DNA of 23,880 nucleotides from NCBI GenBank assembly GCA_039024315.1, contig JBCCQN010000126.1, forward strand, positions 1 through 23,880, in the 5' to 3' direction. Each line of letters opens with the position of its first letter. Positions within the stretch are counted from its first letter, which is position 1. The notes beneath the pieces were generated by a model. The model saw only the letters and a program-made list of their open reading frames with translations, searched no databases and had not been told where the DNA came from. The DNA comes from JBCAWW01 sp039024315. Lineage in GTDB: Bacteria > Bacteroidota > Bacteroidia > J057. Positions 14,810 to 21,940 of this stretch are shown one piece after another. Position numbers and translations under genes: made by a program.

Positions 14810-15532
14810 TCAGTCGCAAATATTTTCGACCTCTCTCCGCCAGGGTCCCTGATAGCCGATGCGGTCAAAGCAAACTTCGTGGATGTTGTTGTAGCGGCCC
14901 GTCGCCGCGGTCATGCCCCAATAGACTTGTGGATTGCCCATAAATACTTCATTGAGGAGGTCCTTATTGGCAGAAATCACCTCCTGCCCATCGAGCATAA
15001 CCGAGAGTTTTTGCGTCTCCGGATTCCAGATCACGTAGAAAGTATGCAATAGGCAGTCTTCAATATTGGGGATAGTTACCGGCCCGGCAAGATCGTTGGC
15101 GTGGCCCACCCGTCCATTGAGCATGATGGCCAGATGATCTTCGACTGGATCGCCGAGGTGATAATTGACCCAAGTGTCGATCTCTATGCCGACCGAAGGC
15201 CGCAGCCCCGAAAAGCCGATTCCCTCGCCCACAAAACCCAGCACATTGGTGCTCGAACTAAAGACAAACACCATCCCATCCGCACCCGACTCGTCCTCAC
15301 AACCGGCTCTGATCTGAAGCTCTACCGAAAAAGGCTCCTCCAAATTCAAAGGCCGCTTATACCAAATCGAACCCGAGCGATAATCATAGGCCTCCGTCAA
15401 ACGAAAGCAATCTTCATCCGTCAAATAGGTATCTCCCCTGAGGCTAAAATCCTCGATGAATGGGCGTTGCGCGAAGAGCGAAAAAGAAAAAGTGATCCCC
15501 AGAAGGAGGAGGCAAAGGTTCCGAAAGTTCAT
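14810..15532 (-). CDS. Secreted L-type (legume-like) lectin domain protein
   Basis: This is a 240-residue protein with a signal peptide (1-21, SLFA before Gln22) and one L-type lectin beta sandwich that fills the rest. Recognisable pieces are GADGMVFVF (metal-site region), SVGIEIDTWVN, DPVEDHLAI and NGRVGH. Toward the C-terminus are HTFYVIWNPETQKLSVMLDG and YWGMTAATGRYNNIHEV. Such domains bind mannose- or glucose-type glycans with Ca and Mn. Bacterial versions are usually surface or secreted adhesins or parts of larger proteins; this one is a lone domain without a T9SS tail. It lies downstream of the GreA/GreB-like gene (72-base gap) and abuts the sheath-like gene stop to stop. That arrangement does not prove joint function. 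Ligand and location are inferred. Confidence 0.82.
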   Translation of the reverse strand: MNFRNLCLLLLGITFSFSLFAQRPFIEDFSLRGDTYLTDEDCFRLTEAYDYRSGSIWYKRPLNLEEPFSVELQIRAGCEDESGADGMVFVFSSSTNVLGFVGEGIGFSGLRPSVGIEIDTWVNYHLGDPVEDHLAIMLNGRVGHANDLAGPVTIPNIEDCLLHTFYVIWNPETQKLSVMLDGQEVISANKDLLNEVFMGNPQVYWGMTAATGRYNNIHEVCFDRIGYQGPWRREVENICD

Positions 15533-15604
15533 GGCAAAGCAGCTTTCTAAGAAGTTACGAAATCCCCTTAGCGATTGAAAGGCAGTCTTCCAAATGCCGC
15601 AAGT

Positions 15605-16054
15605 CTAGCTTACATTCAAAATCTTTATAGACCTTTTCATAAATGGGACTTCATCTCCGGCCTTATGGTTGGCGAGTGCCTTGGCGATGGGCGAAACCAT
15701 CGATAAGGCAAAACATTTCTGGCCCTCTACTTTGCCAAGGCTAGCCGAAAAGTAATACAAACCCTCATTGGTTTCGGCTAGGCTGCCAAACGCAATATGA
15801 TCCAGACTTTGCCTAGGATCGATCTGCCCAAATTGCTGCTTCATCTTTGTAGCCAGTGCCAATTGTTGATTGTGCTTATTGATTTCTTGCTTGAGCATTT
15901 CGCGCGAGGTTTCGAACTTATCTCCCGCACTACTTTTGGTATCTTCAGAAGCGGCTTTTTGGGCATCTGCGATGGAACGCTGCAGTCGAGCGATCTTTTG
16001 ATCAAGTAAGGCCAAGCACTGAGCGTGTATCTGCTCTTTGAGGGACGGATTCAT
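15605..16054 (-). CDS. GreA/GreB-like transcription elongation factor homologue
   Basis: The protein has 149 residues. The N-terminal part (1-73) is a helical hairpin with a tip region SEDTKSSAGDKFETSREM, matching the coiled coil that Gre factors insert into the RNA polymerase secondary channel. The C-terminal domain (85-149) has the Gre-type FKBP-like strands and the marker VSPIAKALANHKAGDEV. Gre factors stimulate cleavage of backtracked transcripts. Bacteroidota carry a divergent paralogue of this kind beside a standard GreA, and this looks like that one. The two acidic tip residues that act in GreA are not clearly placed, so catalytic cleavage is uncertain. A terminator-like hairpin with seven T residues ends only 26 bases before its ATG, which suggests leader control or a separate upstream transcript. 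Confidence 0.7.
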   Translation of the reverse strand: MNPSLKEQIHAQCLALLDQKIARLQRSIADAQKAASEDTKSSAGDKFETSREMLKQEINKHNQQLALATKMKQQFGQIDPRQSLDHIAFGSLAETNEGLYYFSASLGKVEGQKCFALSMVSPIAKALANHKAGDEVPFMKRSIKILNVS

Positions 16055-16080
16055 GCCCCAATATGGAGAATTCTACCCAT

Positions 16081-16115
16081 AAAAAAACCGTCCAGTGCCG
16101 ATAAACACCAGACGG
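16081..16115 (-). terminator. Terminator-like hairpin just upstream of the Gre-like gene
   Basis: On the minus strand, arms ccgtctggtg and cactggacgg pair over 10 bp with two G-U pairs around an 8-base loop and are followed by seven T (16087-16081). It lies 26 bases before the Gre-like ATG, so it could be a leader attenuator or the end of an upstream small transcript. Confidence 0.6.
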
Positions 16116-16305
16116 ATTTTACAAACTTCAAACTACTACTTAACTTTTGTAACTCTACCGATGCCAGAGGCATCTTTGACTACTGTAAAAGAACGTTTTC
16201 CTTATTACTAAGGTCTCAAATGATTTGCTCAAAAATCTCAGGGTTTGTACGGCTTTTGGATAGGGGTTTTTACGCAATTTGAGCTGTTTTGGGGTTTACT
16301 CCCGA

Positions 16306-16331
16306 AAGCTTTCGGGACGCGGAACGCTCAT
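16306..16331 (+). repeat. Second repeat (16306-16325) overlapping dispersed repeat copy L (16316-16331)
   Basis: The bases 16306-16325 match the minus strand at 1202-1221 at 19 of 20 positions. The part gacgcggaacgctcat also carries the right half of the dispersed repeat family. It overlaps the palindrome cccgaaagctttcggg at 16301-16316. Confidence 0.55.
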
Positions 16332-16375
16332 TTGGGTGAGGCATGCATGCGCGCACCTACAGATTCCCATCTGTC

Positions 16376-16419
16376 ATACCGGAAATACGAAGCATGAGTA
16401 TTATCCGGTATCTTTTTTT
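16376..16419 (+). repeat. Long palindromic hairpin followed by seven T, plus strand
   Basis: The arms ataccggaaatac (16376-16388) and gtattatccggtat (16398-16411) pair with one bulged base and are followed by ctttttttc. It resembles a terminator, but no plus-strand gene leads into it. Its form (gtcat-ccgg ... cgaagcatgag ... ccgg-atct) is that of the dispersed palindromic repeats common in Bacteroidota. Confidence 0.55.
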
Positions 16420-16425
16420 CTTCCT

Positions 16426-16446
16426 CCGCTGCGCGTAACGCTCATC
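16426..16446 (+). repeat. Dispersed short repeat, copy M
   Basis: The start ccgctgcgcgtaacgctcat matches the repeat family with one central change. It directly adjoins the terminator of the penicillin-binding protein gene. Confidence 0.6.
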
Positions 16447-16479
16447 AAAAATCCCTCATACCATAGGGCATGAGGGATT
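16447..16479 (-). terminator. Intrinsic terminator of the penicillin-binding protein gene
   Basis: On the minus strand, perfect 10-bp arms aatccctcat and atgagggatt with a 10-base loop run into five T. It lies 23 bases after the stop at 16502. Confidence 0.8.
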
Positions 16480-16501
16480 CGATATCTTTTCAGGCAAGGC
16501 C

Positions 16502-18835
16502 TTAGTTTGGCTGCCTGCGTTTGCGCTCAAATAATTTTTCCCATTGGTTTTGCCGATCGCGACGGCGATCTTGACGCAATGAATCCCGCGTCAAGCGACG
16601 CTCACGCTGCTTCTCAAGCAGCAATTGAATCACATCATCAATGCGGTCATATTGGTTGTCGAGATTCTCTCTAAACATCACGCAATCCATTTCATCTTGG
16701 ATCTCCATACTCGGATCAGGGAACTTAGCGTTTTTGATTTGACGGTATTTACGATCTCGGTGGACCTTTTGCATGAATCTAGCATAGATCGGCAGAGCTG
16801 TATTGGCGCCTTGGCCAAGGCCTAAGCTACGGAAGCGTACTTTCCGATTATCTCCGCCTACCCAAGCCCCACAAACCAGATTAGGCGTAACGCCCATAAA
16901 CCAGCCATCGGTTTGATCTTGAGTGGTACCTGTCTTACCGCCCATCTCTCCTTTGAGGAGATAGTTGTAGCGGATACGTTTGGCCGTACCACTGTCCACC
17001 ACCGTTTGTAGCATTTCTAGCATCATGGAAGCCGTTTTGCGTTCCATGACCTTAGTGCGCTCAATATCACGACTGTAATCAGCGATAACATTACCATTTT
17101 TATCTTCGACCCGAAGGAGAAACATCGGTTTGACGCGTACGCCTCTATTGGCGAAGGCACTATAAGCTCCCACCATCTCTAGTAAGGAAAGATCTGCCGT
17201 ACCGAGGACTAGGCTAGGTTCGTGCGGCAAAGGACTGCTAAAGCCCATGCGTTCAGCGAAGCTGGCCGCATTCTCGACGCCTACCTTCATCATCACGGTG
17301 GCTGATACGGTATTGACAGAGTTGGTCAAAGCTCCTTGCAGGGAATAATAACCCTCGTACTCATCATTGGAGTTACCAGGTGCCCAATCGTCATAGTCAT
17401 CATAAACGACTAATTCGTTAGGGATGTATTCGCAAGGGTCGATGCCTTCTTCAATCGCTGCGGCATAGACAAACGGCTTGAAGGTCGAACCGACCTGACG
17501 ACGAGAAGTAACGTGATCAAACTTATAATGCTCGAAATTGATGCCTCCCACCCAAGCACGGATATAACCTGATTGGGGTTCCATCGCTAGGAAACCTGCA
17601 TGTAGGAAGGACTGTGCATATACGATCGAGTCAAGCGGACTGATTTCGCGTTCGATATTGCCTTCCCAACTCGGGAGCGACATTTTGATGGGCTTGGCAA
17701 AATGCTCCCGAATTTCGGTTTCGCTTTTGCCTTGGGCCTTGAGTTGGCGATAGCGAGCAGAACTCTGCATGGCTCGCACGATCTCTGGATCATCTGTTTT
17801 CCAGATCTTACGCTTGGCCCAATGCTTATCGAAAGTCTTCTGGAGGCCTTTCATATGTTCATTGACCGCGGCTTCGGCATATTTTTGTAGGCGAGAGTCA
17901 ATGCTGGTATAAATCTTTAAACCGTCGGTGTAAAGATTGTAAGGGCTGCCGTCTTCTTTGGTTTTGTCCGCAAGGATTTGCTTAAGCTGCTCGGCCAGTT
18001 CTTGGCGGAAGTAAGGCGCAGGACCTTGATTGGAGGATACGTATTGATAATCCGTTTTGAGCTCTAGCTCCTGCAATGAGTCTGATTCGGTTTGTTGTAG
18101 ATAGCCGTATTTGACCATCTGGTTTAAGACCACATTACGGCGCGTTTTGGCGCGCTCTGGATTGCGGTAGGGATTGTAAGAAGTGGTCGCTTTGAGCATA
18201 CCCACTACGGCGGCGGCATCTTGAACTTTGATGTCGAGTGGATTGATGTTGAAAAAACGTTGCGTTGCGGCATTGACGCCAAATACATCCTCTCCAAAGG
18301 AAACCGTATTGAGATAGTAGGTGAGGATTTCCTCTTTGCTATATACTTTTTCGAGCCTTCGGGCCACGATCATCTCTCGCACCTTATTGATCGGCAGACT
18401 CATCATCCAATAAGACTTGCGAGGAAACAGATTTTTGGCGAGCTGCTGCGAAAGTGTACTACCACCTCCTGAACTCGCATCCCCCATTAAGACTGATTTG
18501 AAGGCCACGCGCATCATCGAGCGCATATCTACGCCCGCATGATCGTAAAAGCGAGCATCCTCAGTCGCGATCAAAGCCTGTATCAGCTTGGGAGAAATCT
18601 GCTCATAAGGAATTTGGGTCCGGTTTTCGAGGAAGTATTTCCCTAATATGCTGCCATCAGCGGCAAAGACATCAGTAGCCTCGGCATTATTAATTTGGCT
18701 CAGTTCCTCTTTGCTGGGTACATGGCCAAAGGCACCGCCCAACACCAAAAAATAAAAGATGAGAATCAGTGCGGCACCGGCGCCACTCGCGATGAGGAGA
18801 TATTTACCTGCTTTTTTAAGCCTCGTTTTCCACAT
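16502..18835 (-). CDS. Class A penicillin-binding protein (PBP1a type)
   Basis: This bifunctional cell-wall synthase has 777 residues from the ATG at 18835. A cytoplasmic basic tail and one membrane helix (about 10-34) anchor it, with the enzyme domains outside the inner membrane. The glycosyltransferase (GT51) domain shows ATEDARFYDHAGVD with catalytic Glu92 and SSGGGSTLSQQLAKN. The transpeptidase domain shows the acylated Ser450 in STFK (450-453), SVN (506-508) and KTGTT (634-638). The C-terminus ends in an Arg-rich charged tail, LTRDSLRQDRRRDRQNQ. It polymerises and cross-links peptidoglycan and is a beta-lactam target. A TTG start at 18871 is possible, but that codon overlaps the likely -7 box TATCTTTG, so the ATG is preferred. 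A strong terminator follows the gene. Confidence 0.95.
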   Translation of the reverse strand: MWKTRLKKAGKYLLIASGAGAALILIFYFLVLGGAFGHVPSKEELSQINNAEATDVFAADGSILGKYFLENRTQIPYEQISPKLIQALIATEDARFYDHAGVDMRSMMRVAFKSVLMGDASSGGGSTLSQQLAKNLFPRKSYWMMSLPINKVREMIVARRLEKVYSKEEILTYYLNTVSFGEDVFGVNAATQRFFNINPLDIKVQDAAAVVGMLKATTSYNPYRNPERAKTRRNVVLNQMVKYGYLQQTESDSLQELELKTDYQYVSSNQGPAPYFRQELAEQLKQILADKTKEDGSPYNLYTDGLKIYTSIDSRLQKYAEAAVNEHMKGLQKTFDKHWAKRKIWKTDDPEIVRAMQSSARYRQLKAQGKSETEIREHFAKPIKMSLPSWEGNIEREISPLDSIVYAQSFLHAGFLAMEPQSGYIRAWVGGINFEHYKFDHVTSRRQVGSTFKPFVYAAAIEEGIDPCEYIPNELVVYDDYDDWAPGNSNDEYEGYYSLQGALTNSVNTVSATVMMKVGVENAASFAERMGFSSPLPHEPSLVLGTADLSLLEMVGAYSAFANRGVRVKPMFLLRVEDKNGNVIADYSRDIERTKVMERKTASMMLEMLQTVVDSGTAKRIRYNYLLKGEMGGKTGTTQDQTDGWFMGVTPNLVCGAWVGGDNRKVRFRSLGLGQGANTALPIYARFMQKVHRDRKYRQIKNAKFPDPSMEIQDEMDCVMFRENLDNQYDRIDDVIQLLLEKQRERRLTRDSLRQDRRRDRQNQWEKLFERKRRQPN

Positions 18836-18868
18836 ATGATTAAAGACGGACAATTGCTGCTTCGGTTG

Positions 18869-18876
18869 CAAAGATA
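18869..18876 (-). promoter_or_regulatory. Exact -7 box TATCTTTG upstream of the penicillin-binding protein gene
   Basis: The minus strand reads tatctttg, an exact match to the Bacteroidota TAnnTTTG -7 element, 33 bases upstream of the ATG at 18835. No TTG stands at the expected -33 position, so the promoter call is tentative. It argues against the TTG start at 18871. Confidence 0.4.
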
Positions 18877-18975
18877 CAGTATATGCCCGATTCGCTTAGT
18901 GTGTACTTGATATGAATTAACGAGTCAAGGTCAAGAAAAATTGAGGAGTAAGTTGCCAAATCTGAGATTATGCTG

Positions 18976-18999
18976 TTGGCTACTGCTTCGCAGAACGTT
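18976..18999 (+). repeat. Dispersed short repeat, copy H
   Basis: The core tactgcttcgcagaacg with its left flank is identical to copy K (23472-23493) over 22 bases. It forms the left end of a possible miniature element that ends at copy I. Confidence 0.75.
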
Positions 19000-19080
19000 T
19001 ATCTCCAGAGATTCCGGATATCCACCTGTCTTCGGATTCCCAGATGACTTGAAGTATTCAATTAAAACATCCGATAGGTC

Positions 19081-19108
19081 ATCCCGGCCAAGGAACGCGA
19101 GCCGGGAT
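19081..19108. repeat. Palindromic hairpin inside the H-I element
   Basis: The perfect 8-bp arms atcccggc and gccgggat enclose 12 bases that include ggaacgcg. This is the shape of the dispersed intergenic palindromes found in many bacteria. Confidence 0.65.
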
Positions 19109-19118
19109 CTTTCGTGAC

Positions 19119-19138
19119 AAGCGTTCCGCATAGCGGTA
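19119..19138 (-). repeat. Dispersed short repeat, copy I
   Basis: The plus strand reads aagcgttccgcatagcggta, inverted relative to copy H. Its reverse complement agrees with the left end of the element at 15 of 20 positions. It lies immediately beyond the YjbR-family stop codon. Confidence 0.7.
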
Positions 19139-19141
19139 ATC

Positions 19142-19516
19142 CTACTTCTCCTCTTGCTCCTTCATGGCTTGAAGGGTTGCTTTATCTGCTTTTTTGAGCT
19201 TAGACACTACAAGATCATAGCTATGCGTAATCAATTCCTCGATTAGCTTGCGTCCCACCGTACCATTGAGAATGACGGAATTCCAGTGAGTTTTATTCAT
19301 ATGCCACGCGGCTTGTATCTCTTCAGGATAGCGGTCGCGTAGCTCTAGGGCGTATTCAGGATCACATTTGAGGCTAATGGTATTGCCGCGCTCTAGTGGC
19401 ATGAGCGCAAACATTTTGTTCATCACCTTAAAGACAAGAGTCTCTTCGTCAAAGGGAAAACTTTCGGTAACGGCTACATGACTGATACAATACTCGCGGA
19501 CTTCTTCGATGTTCAT
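19142..19516 (-). CDS. MmcQ/YjbR family protein
   Basis: This 124-residue protein covers a complete YjbR-like CyaY-fold domain. Family marks are SFPFDEETLVFKV at 19-31, KMFALMPLE, a strand ISLKCDPE, the helix AWHMNKTHWNSV at 70-81, and a C-terminal helix that ends in a Lys/Glu-rich tail. The family is widespread and often labelled DNA-binding because of its structure, but its cell role is not established. The gene stands alone: its stop touches the H-I repeat element, and a 138-base gap without visible signals separates it from the next gene upstream. Confidence 0.85.
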   Translation of the reverse strand: MNIEEVREYCISHVAVTESFPFDEETLVFKVMNKMFALMPLERGNTISLKCDPEYALELRDRYPEEIQAAWHMNKTHWNSVILNGTVGRKLIEELITHSYDLVVSKLKKADKATLQAMKEQEEK

Positions 19517-19654
19517 GCTAAATGATAAGTAGAAAGTGAAGCGTAGGTAGTGCAGAGAAATACTTTTTCTCAGTACTAATAACTAGCTACTAGGGGGCAA
19601 TGTCTGCGCCCAATTAAAGCAAAAACTCGAATGAATAGTATCTCTTGCTTGGGT

Positions 19655-20188
19655 TTACACCTCCCCGTCTCCTGGAATCTTTACACTCTTAGGGGTAAGC
19701 TGACGCAGCCGCACTTCAACGCTGCCTACTTTGGGATTGCCGAGAGTATGGATGGGTAGCTTATAGTCGGCAATAGGATCGTCATCAAGTAAAATTTCAC
19801 CATTGATCCTAACCAATATGTCTTGCGAGGCCAGCTTGAGGTCCTTTTGTAAGAAAACATGGTCCATAAATTCGATAGAGATATCTAGGTCCTCGGCAGT
19901 AGCGAGATGACGCGGAATATCAATACTGAAGAAACCATCTTTACTTGTCAGGCGGCTAGCGACGATTTTATCGCCAATTTTGATAATGACAGAGGCTTTT
20001 TTGAGGGGTTGGCCAGAGTGGGTTTCTAAGATACGTCCTCTCACCCTAATAACAGCAGCATCGGGAGTTTCTCCGGGAGTGTCTTCGCCATCGAAAGGAA
20101 GCGCAAATGGCCGGGCTTCAACGCCACTAAAGATCAGCAAGCTGAAGAGCCAAACAAAAATAGATTTTTGTAGAAGTTTACGGTGCAT
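19655..20188 (-). CDS. Secreted protein with carboxypeptidase-regulatory-like domain
   Basis: The protein has 177 residues. The signal peptide (1-25, GVEA) is followed by an acidic linker GEDTPGETPD. A beta sandwich at about 46-115 has IRVRGRILETHSGQPLKKA and TSKDGFFSIDIP, the pattern of carboxypeptidase-regulatory-like or TonB-plug-associated domains. The C-terminal part (115-177) is predicted all-beta and I do not recognise it; it has no T9SS tail and no lipobox. A periplasmic or surface role in binding is likely, but nothing in the neighbourhood defines it. It is monocistronic as far as can be seen, with a 581-base gap upstream. Confidence 0.7.
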   Translation of the reverse strand: MHRKLLQKSIFVWLFSLLIFSGVEARPFALPFDGEDTPGETPDAAVIRVRGRILETHSGQPLKKASVIIKIGDKIVASRLTSKDGFFSIDIPRHLATAEDLDISIEFMDHVFLQKDLKLASQDILVRINGEILLDDDPIADYKLPIHTLGNPKVGSVEVRLRQLTPKSVKIPGDGEV

Positions 20189-20364
20189 AGTGTATTAGCC
20201 ATTTGTGTGATGCTGAAAAGACGCTAGAGAAACCCTAAAGGTTGGAAGGAGGTGTATTTTCCTATATACATTTACCACATTTAAGTTCAAAGGTTTCACT
20301 TATTGCCTTAAATAAAAGCCTTCAATTGTTTGAATTAGCAACTTTGCCCATAAACGCCAAAATG

Positions 20365-20391
20365 AGTTGTCCCGCCAGAGACGGGACAACT
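20365..20391. repeat. Perfect 10-bp inverted repeat
   Basis: The arms agttgtcccg and cgggacaact flank a 7-base loop (ccagaga). No T-run follows, so a terminator is unlikely; it may be a dispersed palindrome or an operator. Confidence 0.55.
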
Positions 20392-20583
20392 GCTAACATG
20401 AGTGAAGACTTGTAATGCCTAATTGAAGGAATATTCTAACTACATACCCAAGATGTTGATTCTAAGGCTGGGGTTCCAGTTCAAAAAAGTGGGTAGGTTA
20501 CGTGATTTTTATCTGGCAGAAATATCCAAGGCTCTAAATCTCTCTTTAGGGCTAATCATTTTTGCTGGCTTTACGTATTAAGG

Positions 20584-20600
20584 CCTGCTGCGCAGAACGA
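20584..20600 (+). repeat. Dispersed short repeat, copy J
   Basis: The sequence cctgctgcgcagaacga matches the family core. Its right end diverges. Confidence 0.55.
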
Positions 20601-20611
20601 TAGCGCTAATA

Positions 20612-20638
20612 AGGACTGAGTATAAAGTATTCAGTCCT
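20612..20638. repeat. Inverted repeat, 11-bp arms with one G-U pair
   Basis: The arms aggactgagta and tattcagtcct enclose a 5-base loop. It lies 12 bases from repeat copy J and may be part of the same element. Confidence 0.5.
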
Positions 20639-20714
20639 AAGTAGAAAGGTTCTGCTGAACCACATAACGCCATTTTTCTAGGTCTTACTACTGAATACGA
20701 TTGTCTAAGTACTC

Positions 20715-20748
20715 AAAACAGGGTGCCAAGCTTAAGCCTAGCACCCTG
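20715..20748 (-). terminator. Intrinsic terminator of the grpE-dnaJ operon
   Basis: On the minus strand, arms cagggtgc and gcaccctg pair perfectly around a 14-base loop that holds the palindrome gcttaagc, followed by four T. It lies 21 bases past the dnaJ stop. Confidence 0.7.
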
Positions 20749-20769
20749 TCGATCTATACTAATCCTATT

Positions 20770-21930
20770 CTATTGTCCAAAAAACTCACGGATCTTGGAG
20801 AAAAAGCCGCGTTGTTCTCGACTGGGATTAGGTTGAAAGTGCTCTGACGAGCGCATTTGTTCTAGCGTCCTGCGTTCGGATTCGCTAAGGGTCTGCGGTG
20901 TCCAAACATTGACGTGTACCAGCATATTGCCAAAAGCATTGGCGTTGATGCTAGGCAGGCCTTTGCCACGAAGGCGGACGACTTTGCCGGCTTGTGTACC
21001 TGCTGGGAGTTTAACCCGCACTTTACCGTCTAGAGTCGGTACTTCTACTTGCGTCCCTAAGGCAGCGTCAGGGAAGCTGATAAAGAGCTCATGGATCAAA
21101 TTGTTGCCATCACGCTCAAAGTGCTCGTGTTGCTTTTCTTCAATCTGGATGATCAAATCACCAGAGCTTCCACCTCTGAGACCCGCATTACCGCGTCCGC
21201 GGACACTCAGATTCATGCCTTCCTGTACACCAGCAGGTATTTTGACTGAGACAGTATCCTCTTCTTCTAAGCGACCTGATCCCTCGCAATAGCTACAAGG
21301 TTTAGCAATGATTTTCCCTTCACCTTGGCAGGTAGGACAGGTGGAAACCACAATTTGCTGAAAGAATCCTCCTCCAGCTTGTTGTCTAATTTCTCCTGTG
21401 CCATTACAAGTAGGGCAGGTGCTAAATGAAGTACCGTTTTCGGCACCTGTGCCCGTACAATGGGTACAAACCACTTTACGGTGCAGTTTGATTTTCTTTT
21501 CTACACCCGTATAGACTTCCTCCAAGGTAAGCCCCATACGAATGGAAATATCAGCGCCACGCTGGCCACGACGTCGGCGACGACGCCCGCCTCCTCCACC
21601 TCCAAAGAAGCTTTCAAAGCCACCTGAATCCCCAAAAATGTCGCTAAACTGGCTGAAAATATCTTCAAAGCCCCGACCACTGTAGCCTCCGCCTCCGGCA
21701 GCACCGCCTAGGCCTGCATGACCAAAACGGTCATAAGTAGCGCGCTTTTGCTCGTCACTTAGAACCTCATAAGCTTCGGCCGCTTCCTTAAATTTTTCCT
21801 CCGCCTCTTGGTTATCAGGATTTTTATCTGGGTGATACTTTAGGGCCATCTTGCGATAGGCCTTCTTTAGCTCATCCTTATCGGCGCTCTTACTGACGCC
21901 CAATACTTCATAATAATCTCGTTTGGCCAT
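20770..21930 (-). CDS. dnaJ: Chaperone DnaJ (Hsp40)
   Basis: This 386-residue protein has the full DnaJ layout: a J domain (1-70) with HPD at 33-35 that stimulates the DnaK ATPase, and a Gly/Phe-rich linker (71-117) that ends in a run of six Arg. Four zinc-binding CxxCxGxG motifs follow (Cys155/158, 172/175, 198/201 and 212/215), then two C-terminal substrate-binding beta domains. It delivers unfolded proteins to DnaK in the cytoplasm. It lies 10 bases downstream of grpE on the same strand, so the two form an operon; dnaK is elsewhere. No sign of CIRCE or another heat-shock operator was found. A terminator follows. Confidence 0.97.
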   Translation of the reverse strand: MAKRDYYEVLGVSKSADKDELKKAYRKMALKYHPDKNPDNQEAEEKFKEAAEAYEVLSDEQKRATYDRFGHAGLGGAAGGGGYSGRGFEDIFSQFSDIFGDSGGFESFFGGGGGGRRRRRRGQRGADISIRMGLTLEEVYTGVEKKIKLHRKVVCTHCTGTGAENGTSFSTCPTCNGTGEIRQQAGGGFFQQIVVSTCPTCQGEGKIIAKPCSYCEGSGRLEEEDTVSVKIPAGVQEGMNLSVRGRGNAGLRGGSSGDLIIQIEEKQHEHFERDGNNLIHELFISFPDAALGTQVEVPTLDGKVRVKLPAGTQAGKVVRLRGKGLPSINANAFGNMLVHVNVWTPQTLSESERRTLEQMRSSEHFQPNPSREQRGFFSKIREFFGQ

Positions 21931-21940
21931 AATGCTATTG

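Larger units (their letters stand above)
16055..16501. other. 447-base intergenic region rich in hairpins and repeats
   Basis: No supported protein gene is present. From left to right it holds a minus-strand terminator-like hairpin (16081-16115), a small hairpin gatgccagaggcatc (16160-16174), a 16-base perfect palindrome (16301-16316), two dispersed-repeat copies (16316 and 16426), a long hairpin followed by seven T on the plus strand (16376-16419), and the terminator of the penicillin-binding protein gene (16447-16479). Confidence 0.65.
20189..20769. other. 581-base intergenic region with several hairpins
   Basis: No gene is supported. It holds a perfect 10-bp hairpin (20365-20391), repeat copy J (20584), an 11-bp hairpin (20612-20638) and the dnaJ terminator (20715-20748). 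It must also carry the promoter of the downstream minus-strand secreted protein; no exact consensus box was found. Confidence 0.6.

Noticed and set aside
16052..16174. 40-codon minus-strand frame ending in an ATGA overlap with the Gre-like gene
   Set aside because: It reads through the terminator hairpin and its T-run and has no protein-like pattern; the overlap is probably chance.
16138..16199. Minus-strand peptide frame ending DASGIGRVTKVK followed by two stops
   Set aside because: It looks protein-like, but stops lie just upstream and no start codon is present; the bases are better explained by a hairpin.
17249..17265. Near match to the dispersed repeat inside the penicillin-binding protein gene
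   Set aside because: The coded residues (FAERMGF) are what this family normally has, so the likeness is probably chance.
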